Source of the DNA: Leisingera sp. M658
GTDB taxonomy: Bacteria; Pseudomonadota; Alphaproteobacteria; Rhodobacterales; Rhodobacteraceae
Reading direction: 5' to 3'
DNA length: 64,000 nt
Assembly: GCF_025144145.1 (NCBI RefSeq)
Contig: NZ_CP083546.1
Coordinates: 4,002,001-4,066,000 of the forward strand
Shown here: positions 8,242 through 17,987 of the stretch, in pieces
How positions within the stretch are numbered: position 1 is the first letter of the stretch
How the letters are laid out: each line of letters opens with the position of its first letter
The notes under the pieces: model-generated
What the model was told of the DNA's origin: nothing
What the model saw: the letters and a program-made list of their open reading frames with translations, nothing else
The model's database searches: none
Made by a program: the position numbers and the translations under genes

Positions 8242-9765
8242 ATGTCCGTTAATTTTGCACGCAGCGGCGTTGCAGCGGTAATTTTTGTTGTTTCCGCCCA
8301 GAGTGCCCTGGCCGATCTGAGTGCCCAGGACGTCTGGGCTGACTGGAAAGCGTATCTGACCAGCACCGGTTACACGGTTTCCGGCACTGAAGCTGTTTCG
8401 GGCAGCACCCTGACTGTCTCCGATGTCTCGATGGTCATGCCGATCCCGGATGAGGACGGCTCCGGCACGGTGAGCTTGCCGGAAATCCAGTTTGTGGAAA
8501 ACGGCGATGGCACCGTCAACGTGCTGCTGCCTGCGGAATTCCCGATGGGTTTTGATTTCACCGCTGAAGGTGAGAGCTTTTCGGGCAAATTGATCTATGC
8601 CCATGACGGCACCCCGATGAAAGTGTCGGGCGACGCCGAAAGCATGAGCTATGATTACAGCTCGTCCAATGTCACCATGACGCTGGATAGTCTGACTGCG
8701 GACGGCGAGGCCGTGCCGGCGGACGTGGCGAAAATTCAGATCGTCATGAACGACGTCGCTACCAAGACCGATATGAAAATCGCTGGCGCGCGCAACTATG
8801 ACCAGACGCTGACTGCTTCCAGCCTGAGCTATGACATGGGCTTTAACGATCCCGAAAGCAACGGCACAGGCTCTTTCAAAGGCGCCCTGCAGGGCCTGAA
8901 CTTTACCGGCACCAGCACCGTTCCCGCTGATCTGGAAAGCCCCGATATGACAGCGCTGCTGGCAGCCGGATTTGCCTTTGACGGCATCTTCACTTTTGAC
9001 AGCGGCAATGGTTCCGTCTCCGGTGTGGACGGCAGCGAAAACTTCGCCATGGAAAGCAACTCCCAGGGCGGCTCGATCGCGGTGGCGATGGACAAGCAGC
9101 ATCTGATCTATGATGTGTCCCAGACCGGCACCAATGTGAATATCTCCGGTTCCGAGATCCCCTTCCCGCTGGCGCTCAGCATGGCGGAGACCGGTTTCAA
9201 ACTGATGATGCCGCTCGCCAAATCCGACGAAGAGCAGGACTTTGCCCTGGGCATTACCCTGCGCGACTTTGCGGTTCCGGATATGCTGTGGGGCATGGTC
9301 GACCCGACCGGCCAGCTGCCGCATGATCCAGCCACCGTGGTGCTGGACCTTGCCGGCAAGGGCAAGGTGCTGTTCGATCTGTTTGACCCGGAAGCCATGG
9401 AATCGGTGGAATCCGGCGAAGAACAGCCGGGCGAACTGAACGCGCTGACCGTGAAACAGCTGCAAGTCACCGCAGCAGGCGCCGAGCTGACCGGCACTGG
9501 CGACTTTACCTTCAACAACGAAGACCTCGTCAGCTTTGACGGCATGCCTGCCCCCTCGGGTGAAGCTGACCTCAAACTGACCGGTGCCAACACCCTGATC
9601 GACAAGCTGATCGGGATGGGCCTTATGTCCGACAGCGACGCCATGGGCGCGCGGATGATGATGGGCATGCTGGCCGTGCCGGGCGAGGGCGAAGACACAC
9701 TGACCTCGAAGATTGCGATCTCCGAGGACGGCCAGATCCACGCCAATGGCCAGCGCATCAAATAA
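8242..9765 (+). CDS. Secreted DUF2125 domain-containing protein
   Basis: Exported protein of 507 residues. The N-terminus has a Sec signal, with hydrophobic GVAAVIFVVSAQSALA cleaved before DLSAQDVW. The body is rich in Gly, Ser, Thr and acidic residues, with repeated short beta-strand-like blocks (LTVSDVSMVM, VTMTLDSLTA), which is the DUF2125 pattern seen throughout Rhodobacterales. Function is not known; an envelope role is inferred from the signal only. The ATG at 8242 is chosen for the signal peptide and the AAGG 7 bases upstream. A strong terminator follows. Confidence 0.85.
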   Translation: MSVNFARSGVAAVIFVVSAQSALADLSAQDVWADWKAYLTSTGYTVSGTEAVSGSTLTVSDVSMVMPIPDEDGSGTVSLPEIQFVENGDGTVNVLLPAEFPMGFDFTAEGESFSGKLIYAHDGTPMKVSGDAESMSYDYSSSNVTMTLDSLTADGEAVPADVAKIQIVMNDVATKTDMKIAGARNYDQTLTASSLSYDMGFNDPESNGTGSFKGALQGLNFTGTSTVPADLESPDMTALLAAGFAFDGIFTFDSGNGSVSGVDGSENFAMESNSQGGSIAVAMDKQHLIYDVSQTGTNVNISGSEIPFPLALSMAETGFKLMMPLAKSDEEQDFALGITLRDFAVPDMLWGMVDPTGQLPHDPATVVLDLAGKGKVLFDLFDPEAMESVESGEEQPGELNALTVKQLQVTAAGAELTGTGDFTFNNEDLVSFDGMPAPSGEADLKLTGANTLIDKLIGMGLMSDSDAMGARMMMGMLAVPGEGEDTLTSKIAISEDGQIHANGQRIK

Positions 9766-9790
9766 CCGTCAAATCCCTGACAGGTTTTAC

Positions 9791-9820
9791 AAAGGGGCTG
9801 CTATGTGCGGCCCCTTTTTT
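9791..9820 (+). terminator. Rho-independent terminator after the DUF2125 gene
   Basis: AAAGGGGC (9791-9798) pairs with GCCCCTTT (9810-9817) and is followed by a T-run to 9820. Confidence 0.9.
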
Positions 9821-9887
9821 GCTGCCCGCCCTTGCGGCAAGCCGCCTCACTGGATAGCTCTGGAAGGGAGCAGAACAGAAGGTGCCC

Positions 9888-11234
9888 ATGACCCAGTCCC
9901 CCGAAGCGCTTTGCCACGCCCTGATTGATGCCGCCCGCAAGTCCGGCGCGGATGCCGCCGATGCCATGGCCGCGGAAGGCAGTTCCCTCAGCATTGAAGT
10001 GCGGGAAGGCAAGCTGGAGCATGCGGAACGCTCTGAGGGCACTGACCTGGGCTTGCGGGTATTCGTCGGCAAACGGCAGGCGCTGGTTTCATCATCGGAT
10101 ATGCGCCCGGAGACCATCGCAGCAATGGCCGAACGAGCGGTTGCCATGGCCAAGGAAGCACCTGAGGACCCATATGCAGGCCTAGCTGATCCGTCGCAGC
10201 TGGCCAAAAACTGGAACCTGGCAGAGCTGGAACTGGAAGACCCCCGCGGCGAGCCGGAGCCTGCTGCCCTGCAGTCTGACGCGCTGGCTGCCGAGACCGC
10301 CTGCCAGGAAATCGACGGCATTACTCAGGTGCAGTCCTCAGCTGCAGGTTATGGCCGCCACGTTGTGCATATGGCCGCAACAAATGGGTTTTCCGGCGGC
10401 TACCAGCGTACCGGGCGTTCCCTATCCTGCACCGGGATTGCAGGCAGCGGAACAGGTATGGAGCGTGACTACGACGGGGATTCCCGCACTTTTCAGGCCG
10501 ATTTGCGCAGCGCTCAGGACATTGGCCGCACTGCCGGTGAACGCGCGGTAGCCCGGCTGGGAGCCCGAAAGCCCAAGACCGGCAGCTTTCCGGTGCTGTT
10601 TGACGAGCGCATCTCTTCCTCTCTGATCGGCCACTTGCTGTCTGCTGCCAATGGGGCGGCGATTGCCCGCGGCTCCTCTTGGCTGAAGGGGTCATTAGGT
10701 GAGCAGGTTTTGCCCGAAACCCTGTCCATTCTTGAGGACCCGCACCGCCCGCGTATTTCCGGCTCCCGCCCGTTTGATGGCGAGGGTCTGCCGACCCGCA
10801 AGCGCACTGTCGTTGCCAACGGCGTGCTGACCGGCTGGACGCTGGACCTCGCCTCGGCCCGAAAACTGGGCCTTGAAAGCACTGGCAACGCCGCCCGCGG
10901 CATCGGCGGCGTGCCCTCTCCCGCGACCTGGAATCTTGCGTTGACTGAAGGAGAAGCCAGTCGCGAGGATCTCGTCGCGCAGATGGGCACCGGTCTCTTG
11001 GTGACGTCGATGATCGGCTCCACTATCAACCCCAACAACGGCGACTATTCCCGCGGAGCCTCGGGATACTGGGTGGAAAACGGCGAGATCGCGTATCCGG
11101 TCAACGAATGCACCATCGCGGGCAATCTGCTTGATATGCTGCGGCGGATCGTTCCCGCCAATGACGCGCGCCGGCACCTGTCGACCGTGGTCCCGTCACT
11201 GCTGATCGAAGGAATGACCCTTGCCGGCAACTGA
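9888..11234 (+). CDS. pmbA: TldD/PmbA family protein (TldE/PmbA subunit)
   Basis: Protein of 448 residues of the TldD/E protease family. In known members the TldE/PmbA subunit pairs with TldD, which carries the zinc HExxxH site, and the complex degrades or matures unfolded peptides. No HExxxH is visible here, consistent with the PmbA side. Conserved blocks are SLSIEVREGKLE near the N-terminus, FPVLFDERISSSLIGHLLSA in the middle, and TSMIGSTINPNNGDYSRGASGYWVENGEI-type sequence near the end. The ATG at 9888 has GAAGG 5 bases upstream; a GTG six bases earlier is the alternative. It overlaps the phosphatase gene downstream. tldD is not in the window. Confidence 0.9.
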   Translation: MTQSPEALCHALIDAARKSGADAADAMAAEGSSLSIEVREGKLEHAERSEGTDLGLRVFVGKRQALVSSSDMRPETIAAMAERAVAMAKEAPEDPYAGLADPSQLAKNWNLAELELEDPRGEPEPAALQSDALAAETACQEIDGITQVQSSAAGYGRHVVHMAATNGFSGGYQRTGRSLSCTGIAGSGTGMERDYDGDSRTFQADLRSAQDIGRTAGERAVARLGARKPKTGSFPVLFDERISSSLIGHLLSAANGAAIARGSSWLKGSLGEQVLPETLSILEDPHRPRISGSRPFDGEGLPTRKRTVVANGVLTGWTLDLASARKLGLESTGNAARGIGGVPSPATWNLALTEGEASREDLVAQMGTGLLVTSMIGSTINPNNGDYSRGASGYWVENGEIAYPVNECTIAGNLLDMLRRIVPANDARRHLSTVVPSLLIEGMTLAGN

Positions 11235-12024
11235 CCTTTCCCTGCTTGTGAAAGCGGCGGAACAGGCCGGCGATATTGCGTGCCGTTTTTCCGGTCCCGA
11301 AGCCAAACGCTGGGACAAGCCGGGCGGCGCTGGTCCCGTGACCGAAGCCGACCTGGCCGTCAATGCTATGCTCGAAGACATGCTGCAGCAGGCGCGGCCC
11401 GGCTATGGCTGGCTGTCGGAAGAAACCGAAGACAATGACGTGCGGCTGTTGCGCGAAAAGGTCTTCATCATTGACCCCATCGACGGCACCCGCAGCTTTG
11501 CCGAAGGGTCCCGCACCTGGGCGCATTCCTTTGCCGTCGCTGACCACGGCAAGGTGACCGCCGCCGTGATCTACCTGCCGCAGCGGGAGCTGATGTACAC
11601 TGCCGCCAAGGGCCAGGGGGCGGATTGCAATGGCAACCCGATCCAAGTGTCCCCCGCCACAGAACTTTCCAGTTCTGAAGTGCTGGCCGCCAAACCCAAC
11701 CTGCAGGCCCATCACTGGCTGGGCGGCACCCCGCCTGAGTTCATCCGCAGCTACCGGCCCTCGCTTGCCTACCGGCTGGCCAAGGTCGCAGACGGCCGCT
11801 TCGGCGCCATGCTGACGCTGCGCCCCAGTTGGGAATGGGACATAGCGGCGGGCGATCTGCTGATACGCGAGGCTGGTGGCATTCTTACCGATCAAACCGG
11901 CCGCCCCTTGTGCTTCAACAATCCGCATCCGCGCCTGAACGGAGTGGTTGCCGGAAATCCGGCCCTTCAGAATTCGCTGCTGACGGCGCTGGACCCGAAT
12001 GCGCCTGGCATCGCTGGACATTAA
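11221..12024 (+). CDS. Inositol-monophosphatase/CysQ family phosphatase
   Basis: Mg-dependent, Li-sensitive type sugar- or nucleotide-phosphate phosphatase of 267 residues. The three family motifs are present: WLSEETED (metal-binding Glu-Glu), DPIDGTRSF (motif DPIDGT) and WEWDIAAGDLLIREAGG (WD plus GG near the end). The best match in layout is 3'(2'),5'-bisphosphate nucleotidase CysQ, which clears PAP from sulfate assimilation; inositol phosphatase is the alternative. The start is TTG at 11221, inside the end of pmbA, because no ATG or GTG precedes the conserved N-terminal helix. The overlap suggests coupling with pmbA. Confidence 0.85.
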   Translation: MPATDLSLLVKAAEQAGDIACRFSGPEAKRWDKPGGAGPVTEADLAVNAMLEDMLQQARPGYGWLSEETEDNDVRLLREKVFIIDPIDGTRSFAEGSRTWAHSFAVADHGKVTAAVIYLPQRELMYTAAKGQGADCNGNPIQVSPATELSSSEVLAAKPNLQAHHWLGGTPPEFIRSYRPSLAYRLAKVADGRFGAMLTLRPSWEWDIAAGDLLIREAGGILTDQTGRPLCFNNPHPRLNGVVAGNPALQNSLLTALDPNAPGIAGH

Positions 12025-12134
12025 ACCGGACTGGCTTTAAGCGGCAGCAGCAGCGCTATCGTCATACCCAAATTTTTCACAGACAAGCCCGCATGTTGCA
12101 GGTACCTTGGGCCGGAAATTTCAGATCGAGCCAG

Positions 12135-13328
12135 ATGCAACGGCGAACCGCAGCACCCAACCGCACTTCCGTTCTGCAGCCCCGCCCCAAAGGAGAGCTG
12201 TTGTGGGTGCACGCAACCACCCCTGAACGCTATCAAGCGCTTTGCGATATCGGCCGCCGCCTCAAATCCCTGCGCCCAGACTTGTCGGTGCTGGCAAGCT
12301 GGGAACCCGGACTGCGGCTGACCGGTACAGTTGGCTGCGATATTCCGATTGGCCCGCTGCCTGAAGACACCTTGGCCGAGGCCCGCGGGTTTTTGAACCA
12401 TTGGCGTCCCGACGCTTGCATCTGGACCGGTCCGCCAGCACGGCGGGTGCTGCTTCGGCAAATGCGCGAGCGCAGTACCGGGTTACTGCTGGCGGATCTT
12501 CTGGAGGATGAAATGCCCAACCGCACCAGCCGCTGGCTGCCGGACCAGCGGCGGCGGCTGCTGGACGGGCTGACCTGCATCCTGACCCCGTCCAAATCCG
12601 TGCAGGCCCGGCTGACCCGGATCGGACTGCCAGCGGAACGGGTGCAACTGGCCGGCAAGCTGCGGGTGTCTGCAATTCCGCCCGGTTGCAATGACGAAGA
12701 GCTTTCTGCCATGCAACAGACCCTTGGCAGCCGGCCGGTCTGGCTCGCCGCCCATACCAAGCTCAGCGAACTGCCCCTTATCCTGGACGCGCATCGCGCC
12801 GCATTGCGGCTGCTGCACCGGCTGCTGCTGGTGGTCGCGCTGGAAGACGGCGCGGATCTTGCAGCAGCCCGCCGCCAGCTGCAGAACAGCGGGCTGTATT
12901 TTGCCGATTGGGAAGACGGCGGTGAACCCGAGGACCTGACCCAGGTGCTGTTGGCGGGCAGCGAAGATTTGGGATTGTGGTACCGCCTGTCTCCAGCCGC
13001 GCTGATCGCCAGCAGCCTGGATCCTATGGCGCAGGGCCAGTCGCCTTTGGACGCCGCAGCCTTAGGCTCGGCACTGCTGCACGGACCGGGTATCCACGCG
13101 CATCGGGACCTTTATGAAAGACTGGCCGCGGCGGGCGCTGCCCAGCCGGTGCTGACCCAATCGGAACTGACCGATGCTGTCATTGCGCTATCTGCTCCGG
13201 ACAAGGCCGCCGAAATGGCGCTGGCCGGCTGGCAGAGCGTCACCGAAAGCGCCGCCACCGCCGACATGTTACTGGAAAAGGTCCAGACCCTGCTGGACCA
13301 GCGCGAGGATACCGATGCGGGCACCTGA
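12135..13328 (+). CDS. Divergent 3-deoxy-D-manno-octulosonate transferase-like protein
   Basis: GT-B-fold protein of 397 residues related to WaaA/KdtA, which adds Kdo to lipid A precursors. Placement directly before lpxK supports this. The N-terminal half begins [20 protein letters not shown], where WaaA has the HxASVGE motif. The C-terminal half has [20 protein letters not shown], where the family has HEGEE, and [11 protein letters not shown], where it has HNPLEPAALG. The usual N-terminal membrane anchor is absent. These comparisons are from memory of the family. Either a strongly altered transferase or a pseudoenzyme is possible. The start is uncertain: ATG 12093 is an alternative and neither has a good ribosome site. 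It overlaps lpxK by 14 bases. Confidence 0.7.
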   Translation: MQRRTAAPNRTSVLQPRPKGELLWVHATTPERYQALCDIGRRLKSLRPDLSVLASWEPGLRLTGTVGCDIPIGPLPEDTLAEARGFLNHWRPDACIWTGPPARRVLLRQMRERSTGLLLADLLEDEMPNRTSRWLPDQRRRLLDGLTCILTPSKSVQARLTRIGLPAERVQLAGKLRVSAIPPGCNDEELSAMQQTLGSRPVWLAAHTKLSELPLILDAHRAALRLLHRLLLVVALEDGADLAAARRQLQNSGLYFADWEDGGEPEDLTQVLLAGSEDLGLWYRLSPAALIASSLDPMAQGQSPLDAAALGSALLHGPGIHAHRDLYERLAAAGAAQPVLTQSELTDAVIALSAPDKAAEMALAGWQSVTESAATADMLLEKVQTLLDQREDTDAGT

Positions 13329-14316
13329 ATTCTGGCACAAACCGCCGGGGGATTTTGATCTTCGGGCAGCATTGCTAGCGCCGCTTGGCTGGGTCTATGC
13401 GCGCGCTACCGCTTCCCGGGTCGCCAGAGGCAACCCGGTGCGTGCCGGTGTCCCGGTGATCTGCGTTGGCAATCTGAATGCTGGCGGCACCGGCAAGACG
13501 CCCACTGTAATCTGGTTGCTGGAAACGCTGCGCAATCAGGGGCATGAACCGCATGTTGTGACCCGCGGCTATGGCGGCACGATGGAGGGGCCAGTGCAAG
13601 TCTTGCCTGGCCGGCACAAGGCCGCGCAGACGGGGGATGAACCGCTTCTTCTGGCCGCCTTTGCCGAAGTTTGGGTTGCCAAGGACCGCGCCGCCGGCGT
13701 AGGCGCCGCAACAGACGCAGGGGCAACCGTCATCGTGCTGGATGACGGATTTCAGAACCCCGCGGTGGCCAAGGACCTGTCATTGATCGTGGTGGACGCG
13801 CAGCAGGGCTTCGGCAATGGTCGCTGCCTGCCGGCAGGCCCATTACGGGAGCCGGTTGCCATTGGCCTGAAACGGGCTGACGCGGTGCTCTCGCTTGGGC
13901 CTGGGGAGGCCCAGAAGAAATTTGCCACGGCCTGGGGAAGCCATCTGCAGGGCTTGCCGCATTTCACTGGTGCGCTGGAGCCATTGCAAACCGGGATGCC
14001 CTGGAACGGCACACGCGTTCTGGCTTTTGCCGGCATCGGCCACCCGCAGAAATTTTTCAACACCCTGCGCAGCCTTGGCGCCGATATCGTCCGCGCCGAA
14101 GCGCTTGACGATCACCAGCCGCTTTCACCGGCGCTGATGAACCGGCTGGAGAACGAATCCAAACTGCTGAACGCCCAGCTTGTCACGACAGAAAAAGACG
14201 CCGTCCGCCTGCCGGACAGCTTCCGCTCCAAGGTCATTACCCTGCCTGTGCGGCTGCAGGTTGCAGGAGATGATGGGTTAAAAGAACTGTTGAAGAAGGC
14301 AGCGCCTGCACCCTGA
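13315..14316 (+). CDS. lpxK: Tetraacyldisaccharide 4'-kinase
   Basis: LpxK phosphorylates the 4' position of the tetraacyldisaccharide to give lipid IVA, at the inner membrane. The protein has 333 residues, a normal length. The Walker A-type loop is [14 protein letters not shown] near residue 50, followed by RGYGG and the family motif [11 protein letters not shown]. The N-terminal [19 protein letters not shown] is the expected membrane-associated helix. The ATG lies inside the end of the preceding transferase-like gene with AGGA upstream, so the two are translated together. Confidence 0.95.
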   Translation: MRAPEFWHKPPGDFDLRAALLAPLGWVYARATASRVARGNPVRAGVPVICVGNLNAGGTGKTPTVIWLLETLRNQGHEPHVVTRGYGGTMEGPVQVLPGRHKAAQTGDEPLLLAAFAEVWVAKDRAAGVGAATDAGATVIVLDDGFQNPAVAKDLSLIVVDAQQGFGNGRCLPAGPLREPVAIGLKRADAVLSLGPGEAQKKFATAWGSHLQGLPHFTGALEPLQTGMPWNGTRVLAFAGIGHPQKFFNTLRSLGADIVRAEALDDHQPLSPALMNRLENESKLLNAQLVTTEKDAVRLPDSFRSKVITLPVRLQVAGDDGLKELLKKAAPAP

Positions 14317-14374
14317 CCCCCAGCGCAATCCGAAGCCGCCGGGAGCGCGCCTGCCCGGTTTGCTCTGCCCTGAA

Positions 14375-14408
14375 AAGCCCAGGCACACGGCCCGGGCTTA
14401 AAGTTTTT
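14375..14408. terminator. Bidirectional terminator between lpxK and the DsbA-like gene
   Basis: AAGCCCAGG (14375-14383) pairs with CCCGGGCTT (14391-14399) with one wobble; a T-run follows on the plus strand. It serves two convergent transcription units. Confidence 0.75.
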
Positions 14409-14421
14409 CTGCTGGGAGAGC

Positions 14422-15093
14422 TTAGCCTTCCAGCTCTGCGTCCAACAGCGTCTTGAACTCTGTATAAGACTGATTGGAAATCTTTTCACCATTCAGGATG
14501 AACGACGGCGTTGCCTCGATGCCGTGCTCAGTGGCGTTTTCCTGATACCAGGCCACCAGGGTTTGCGCTTTCTCGCCATCTTGCAGGCAGGTTTCCAGCT
14601 GCTCATTTTCGATCCCCGCCAGGCGGCCGATCTTGCGCAGCTCATCGACAATCTCGGTTGCGCCGCCGGCCCGCGTCCATTCGGACTGGCCCTTATAGAT
14701 CAGATCGGAAATACCAAAGAACTTATCCGGTCCGCTGCAGCGCGCAATCATCGAGGCCCACAGCCCGTAGCGGTCGAAATAGACCTCGCGGTAGATAAAC
14801 TTGACCTTACCGGTATCGATGTAGTCGGCCTTCAGCTTCTTGAAGGTTTCATTGTGAAAGCTGGCGCAATGCGGGCAAGTGTAAGAGGCGTATTCGATCA
14901 GCGTGACCGGCGCGTCCTCGGCCCCCAACGTCATCTCGGCGATTGTTGAGATGTCCACTTCGGCCTCCTGCGCAACAGCGGCGCCAACCAGCGGGTTCTG
15001 CGGCAGATTGTTCTGGGTGTTGAATCCCGACAGGGCATAACCGCCCGCAACAACCGCAACCGCGGCAAAGACACCAGACATCAGACGGGTCAT
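14422..15093 (-). CDS. DsbA-family thiol:disulfide oxidoreductase
   Basis: Periplasmic thioredoxin-fold protein of 223 residues. An N-terminal hydrophobic segment (about residues 5-22) serves as signal or anchor. The redox site is CPHC at residues 73-76, and the cis-Pro loop is near EATPSFILNG. The arrangement (VTLIEYASYTCPHCASFHNE) is that of the DsbA/DsbG-like thioredoxin_4 family, which introduces or isomerises disulfides in exported proteins. Its start overlaps the stop of the upstream DUF721 gene by four bases (ATGA). Confidence 0.92.
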   Translation of the reverse strand: MTRLMSGVFAAVAVVAGGYALSGFNTQNNLPQNPLVGAAVAQEAEVDISTIAEMTLGAEDAPVTLIEYASYTCPHCASFHNETFKKLKADYIDTGKVKFIYREVYFDRYGLWASMIARCSGPDKFFGISDLIYKGQSEWTRAGGATEIVDELRKIGRLAGIENEQLETCLQDGEKAQTLVAWYQENATEHGIEATPSFILNGEKISNQSYTEFKTLLDAELEG

Positions 15094-15617
15094 TTGAACC
15101 CCTTTCCTTGCGTTTTCTGTTTTGTCAGCACGTTCTGCCCCAGGCGTTCCAGGGCGGCGCGCAGATCATCGTTTTCCACACCGGCAGCCGCCTGGCTGGC
15201 AGCCGCAGTATCCTGCGGGTCGGGCTGCCGGGGCGCTTGCACTTTGGGGGCATATTTGAATTCCACGCGGCCGTCGGAAAATCCCGTCGGTGCCGTTTGC
15301 GTGATCCGTACCTTGGAGATGGCATTGAAGCCATAAACCGCGTTCACCCGCTCACGCAGGCGTTCTTTTTGCATTTCAAGCATTGGTGCATTGGCTCCGG
15401 TCGTCAGCACCGTCAGCGTTGCCCCAAAGGAACCGCGCCCGTAGCCCACGTTCACCGGACGCGCCATGCCAGCGATATCCGGACCGGCGATCTCTTCCCA
15501 GTGGGTCAGCAGCCGCGACACCGCAAAACCACGGCTTTCCCCCGCCTTGCGGATCTGCTCGTTAAGGAGCTTGGAGGTTCGTGCGAACCCGCGTGTGGTA
15601 CTGCGCCTGAATGCCAT
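15090..15617 (-). CDS. DUF721 (DciA-like) protein
   Basis: Protein of 175 residues with the DUF721 domain at about residues 10-110: VSRLLTHWEEIAGPDIAGMA followed by a strand-rich core ending in VYGFNAISKVRI. DUF721 is the domain of DciA, the DnaB-loading factor of bacteria that lack DnaC; whether this copy has that role is inference. The C-terminal third is low complexity (Ala, Gln, Pro). It is translationally coupled to the DsbA-like gene and divergent from mutY. Confidence 0.85.
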   Translation of the reverse strand: MAFRRSTTRGFARTSKLLNEQIRKAGESRGFAVSRLLTHWEEIAGPDIAGMARPVNVGYGRGSFGATLTVLTTGANAPMLEMQKERLRERVNAVYGFNAISKVRITQTAPTGFSDGRVEFKYAPKVQAPRQPDPQDTAAASQAAAGVENDDLRAALERLGQNVLTKQKTQGKGFK

Positions 15618-15701
15618 GATCTAGCTTTTGCGTGACTGCCTGCCCTATTGTAAAGAGCCGGAATGCAGGCGCCAGCCAAACCGCGAGCCAAGGAATAACG
15701 A

Positions 15702-16766
15702 ATGCGTGACTTGATCAGTAATTCCGCCGCGATGAGCGGAGACCTGCTTGCGTGGTATGATGTCCATGCCCGCGGGATGCCCTGGCGGGTGGGTCCCGCA
15801 GAGCGTGCGGCAGGCAACCGCCCCGATCCATACACGGTTTGGCTCAGCGAAGTGATGCTGCAGCAGACCACGGTGGCCGCGGTGCGGGACTATTTCCTTC
15901 GCTTCACCAGCCTTTGGCCTACCGTATCCGATCTTGCCGCGGCGGAGGACGCCGAGGTCATGGCCGAATGGGCCGGCCTTGGCTACTATGCCCGCGCCCG
16001 CAACCTTCTGAAGTGCGCCCGTTCGGTCGCAGGCGGTTCCGGTGGAGAGTTCCCGGACAATTACGATGACCTGCTAAAGCTGCCTGGTATCGGCCCCTAC
16101 ACCGCCGCCGCCATCGCCTCGATTGCGTTTAACCGCCCAGAGACCGTTCTGGATGGTAATGTGGAGCGGGTGATGGCCAGGCTGCACGACATTCACGACC
16201 CGCTTCCCGGTGTGAAACCTGTACTGAAAGAACGTGCTGCGGAACTGACCCCGTCTCAGCGGCCCGGTGACTACGCCCAGGCGGTGATGGACTTGGGCGC
16301 CACCATCTGCACGCCCCGTAACCCTGCCTGCGGCATCTGTCCCTGGCGCAATCCCTGTGCTGCGCGGGCTGCGGGCACTGCGGCTGAGCTGCCGAAAAAG
16401 GTGCCGAAAAAACCAAAACCCACCCGGAGCGGTATCGTTTACCTGGCGAAATCCGCCGACGGCACATGGCTGCTGGAACGGCGGCCAGACAAGGGGCTGC
16501 TGGGCGGCATGCTTGGCTGGCCCGGTTCGGAGTGGAGTAACGCCCCGGGTCCGAACCCGCCTTTTGAAGCGGATTGGCAAGAGCAGGATGGGGAAGTGCG
16601 CCACACTTTCACTCATTTCCATCTGATCCTTCGGGTGATGACGGCCGAATTGCCAGCAGGTTATAACCAGAATACAGCGCAGGAACTGATACCACACCAC
16701 GACTTCCGCCCCTCCAGCCTGCCCACAGTAATGCGCAAGGCTTTCGATCTTTATCAAGGCCTCTAA
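15702..16766 (+). CDS. mutY: A/G-specific adenine glycosylase
   Basis: MutY removes adenine mispaired with 8-oxoguanine or guanine. Protein of 354 residues. Order of motifs: PWRVGP and EVMLQQTTV in the first helices, the helix-hairpin-helix KLPGIGPYTAAAIASIAF, the catalytic Asp in VLDGNVERV, and the four-Cys cluster loop CTPRNPACGICPWRNPC (spacing 6-2-5). The C-terminal NUDIX-like domain (about residues 235-350) recognises 8-oxoguanine. The ATG is divergent from DUF721 across 84 bases. Confidence 0.96.
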   Translation: MRDLISNSAAMSGDLLAWYDVHARGMPWRVGPAERAAGNRPDPYTVWLSEVMLQQTTVAAVRDYFLRFTSLWPTVSDLAAAEDAEVMAEWAGLGYYARARNLLKCARSVAGGSGGEFPDNYDDLLKLPGIGPYTAAAIASIAFNRPETVLDGNVERVMARLHDIHDPLPGVKPVLKERAAELTPSQRPGDYAQAVMDLGATICTPRNPACGICPWRNPCAARAAGTAAELPKKVPKKPKPTRSGIVYLAKSADGTWLLERRPDKGLLGGMLGWPGSEWSNAPGPNPPFEADWQEQDGEVRHTFTHFHLILRVMTAELPAGYNQNTAQELIPHHDFRPSSLPTVMRKAFDLYQGL

Positions 16767-16851
16767 AGAAGCCGGCGCCGCTCTTGGGTTTTCAGATGTT
16801 AGGGCATAGTGTCAGCGCAAACGCGCGCTGATTGATTTGGGAGACACAGGC

Positions 16852-17985
16852 ATGATCGCCCCCGAAACCCTTGCCCGCTGGCAAAGCGCCCTGCCGTTCT
16901 GGATGTCCTTTTTGCTGTTGCCGCTGGTTTGGGTCGCCGCTCTTTGCGGCGGTTGGACACTGATCCTGCCGCCGCTGGTAACCTGGCATCTGTTTGCGAT
17001 GCTGGACGGGGCATTCGGGCTTAACCTGGAGAACGCCGACCCGGAAACGCCGGACAGAGACCTCACTTGCTACAAGGCGCTGACCGCTGCTTGGGTGCCC
17101 CTGCAATTCGTCACGCTGTTCGGATTGATCTGGTACGTCAGCGGTGCCGATCATCTGAGTGCATTCGGCAAGTTCGCTGTTTTCTTTGGGGTCGGCGTCG
17201 TGACCGGCGCCGTGGGTATCACCTACAGTCACGAGCTGATGCACCAGTCCAGCCGGGTTGAGCGCTGGCTGGGGGATATCCTGCTGGCTATGGTGATGTA
17301 CTCGCATTTCCGGTCAGAGCACCTGCTGGTGCATCACCGCTATGTCGGCACTCCGCGCGACCCGGTGACAGCCCGCTATAACGAGGGGTTCCACCGGTTC
17401 TACCCGCGTGTGTTGCGGCAATGCTGGCATTCCGCATTCCGCGCTGAACGGGAGAAGCTGGCGAAGAAGAACCGCAACTGGACCGACCGTTCGAACCCGT
17501 TCTTCCGCTATTGGGCGCTGCAGGCCGCGATGCTGCTGCTGGCGATGCTGCTGGGCGGGCTGACCGGGGTGCTCTTGTTTCTGGTGCAGGCCGGGGTCGC
17601 CATCTGGCAGCTGGAGGTGGTCAACTATGTCGAGCATTACGGGCTGACCCGCAAACACTTGGGCGATGGCAAATACGAACCCGTGCAGCCACGCCACTCG
17701 TGGAATGCGGCGCATAAGGCGTCGAACTGGCTGCTGATCAACCTGCAACGCCATTCGGATCATCACTACAAACCAAACCGCCGCTTTCCGCTGTTGCAGA
17801 ACTATACTGAAGCCGACGCGCCGCAGCTGCCTTATGGCTACCCGGTGATGACCGTCGCTGCGATGATCCCGCCCTTGTGGCGCCGGGTAATGAACCCGCG
17901 GGTGCGGCGCTGGCGGCAGACGTATTACCCCGAGATCACCGATTGGCACGCCTACAACAAAGCGCAGAATCCTGTGCCCCGATAG
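16852..17985 (+). CDS. alkB: Alkane 1-monooxygenase (AlkB-type)
   Basis: Integral-membrane non-haem diiron hydroxylase of 377 residues that oxidises terminal methyl groups of medium-chain alkanes, using electrons from rubredoxin. All four His motifs are visible: HELMH, HLLVHHRYVG, NYVEHYGL and LQRHSDHH. Hydrophobic segments occur near residues 15-55, 80-125 and 220-260. The ATG at 16852 follows GGGAGA. No rubredoxin or reductase gene lies beside it, so these must be supplied from elsewhere. It converges with the cyclase gene, two bases away. Confidence 0.95.
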   Translation: MIAPETLARWQSALPFWMSFLLLPLVWVAALCGGWTLILPPLVTWHLFAMLDGAFGLNLENADPETPDRDLTCYKALTAAWVPLQFVTLFGLIWYVSGADHLSAFGKFAVFFGVGVVTGAVGITYSHELMHQSSRVERWLGDILLAMVMYSHFRSEHLLVHHRYVGTPRDPVTARYNEGFHRFYPRVLRQCWHSAFRAEREKLAKKNRNWTDRSNPFFRYWALQAAMLLLAMLLGGLTGVLLFLVQAGVAIWQLEVVNYVEHYGLTRKHLGDGKYEPVQPRHSWNAAHKASNWLLINLQRHSDHHYKPNRRFPLLQNYTEADAPQLPYGYPVMTVAAMIPPLWRRVMNPRVRRWRQTYYPEITDWHAYNKAQNPVPR

Positions 17986-17987
17986 CC

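Noticed and set aside
8110-9741. A very long open frame on the minus strand opposite the DUF2125 gene, continuous with the SDR
   Set aside because: The SDR has a good ribosome site and family start at 8106; upstream codons have no family features and lie opposite a clear secreted-protein gene.
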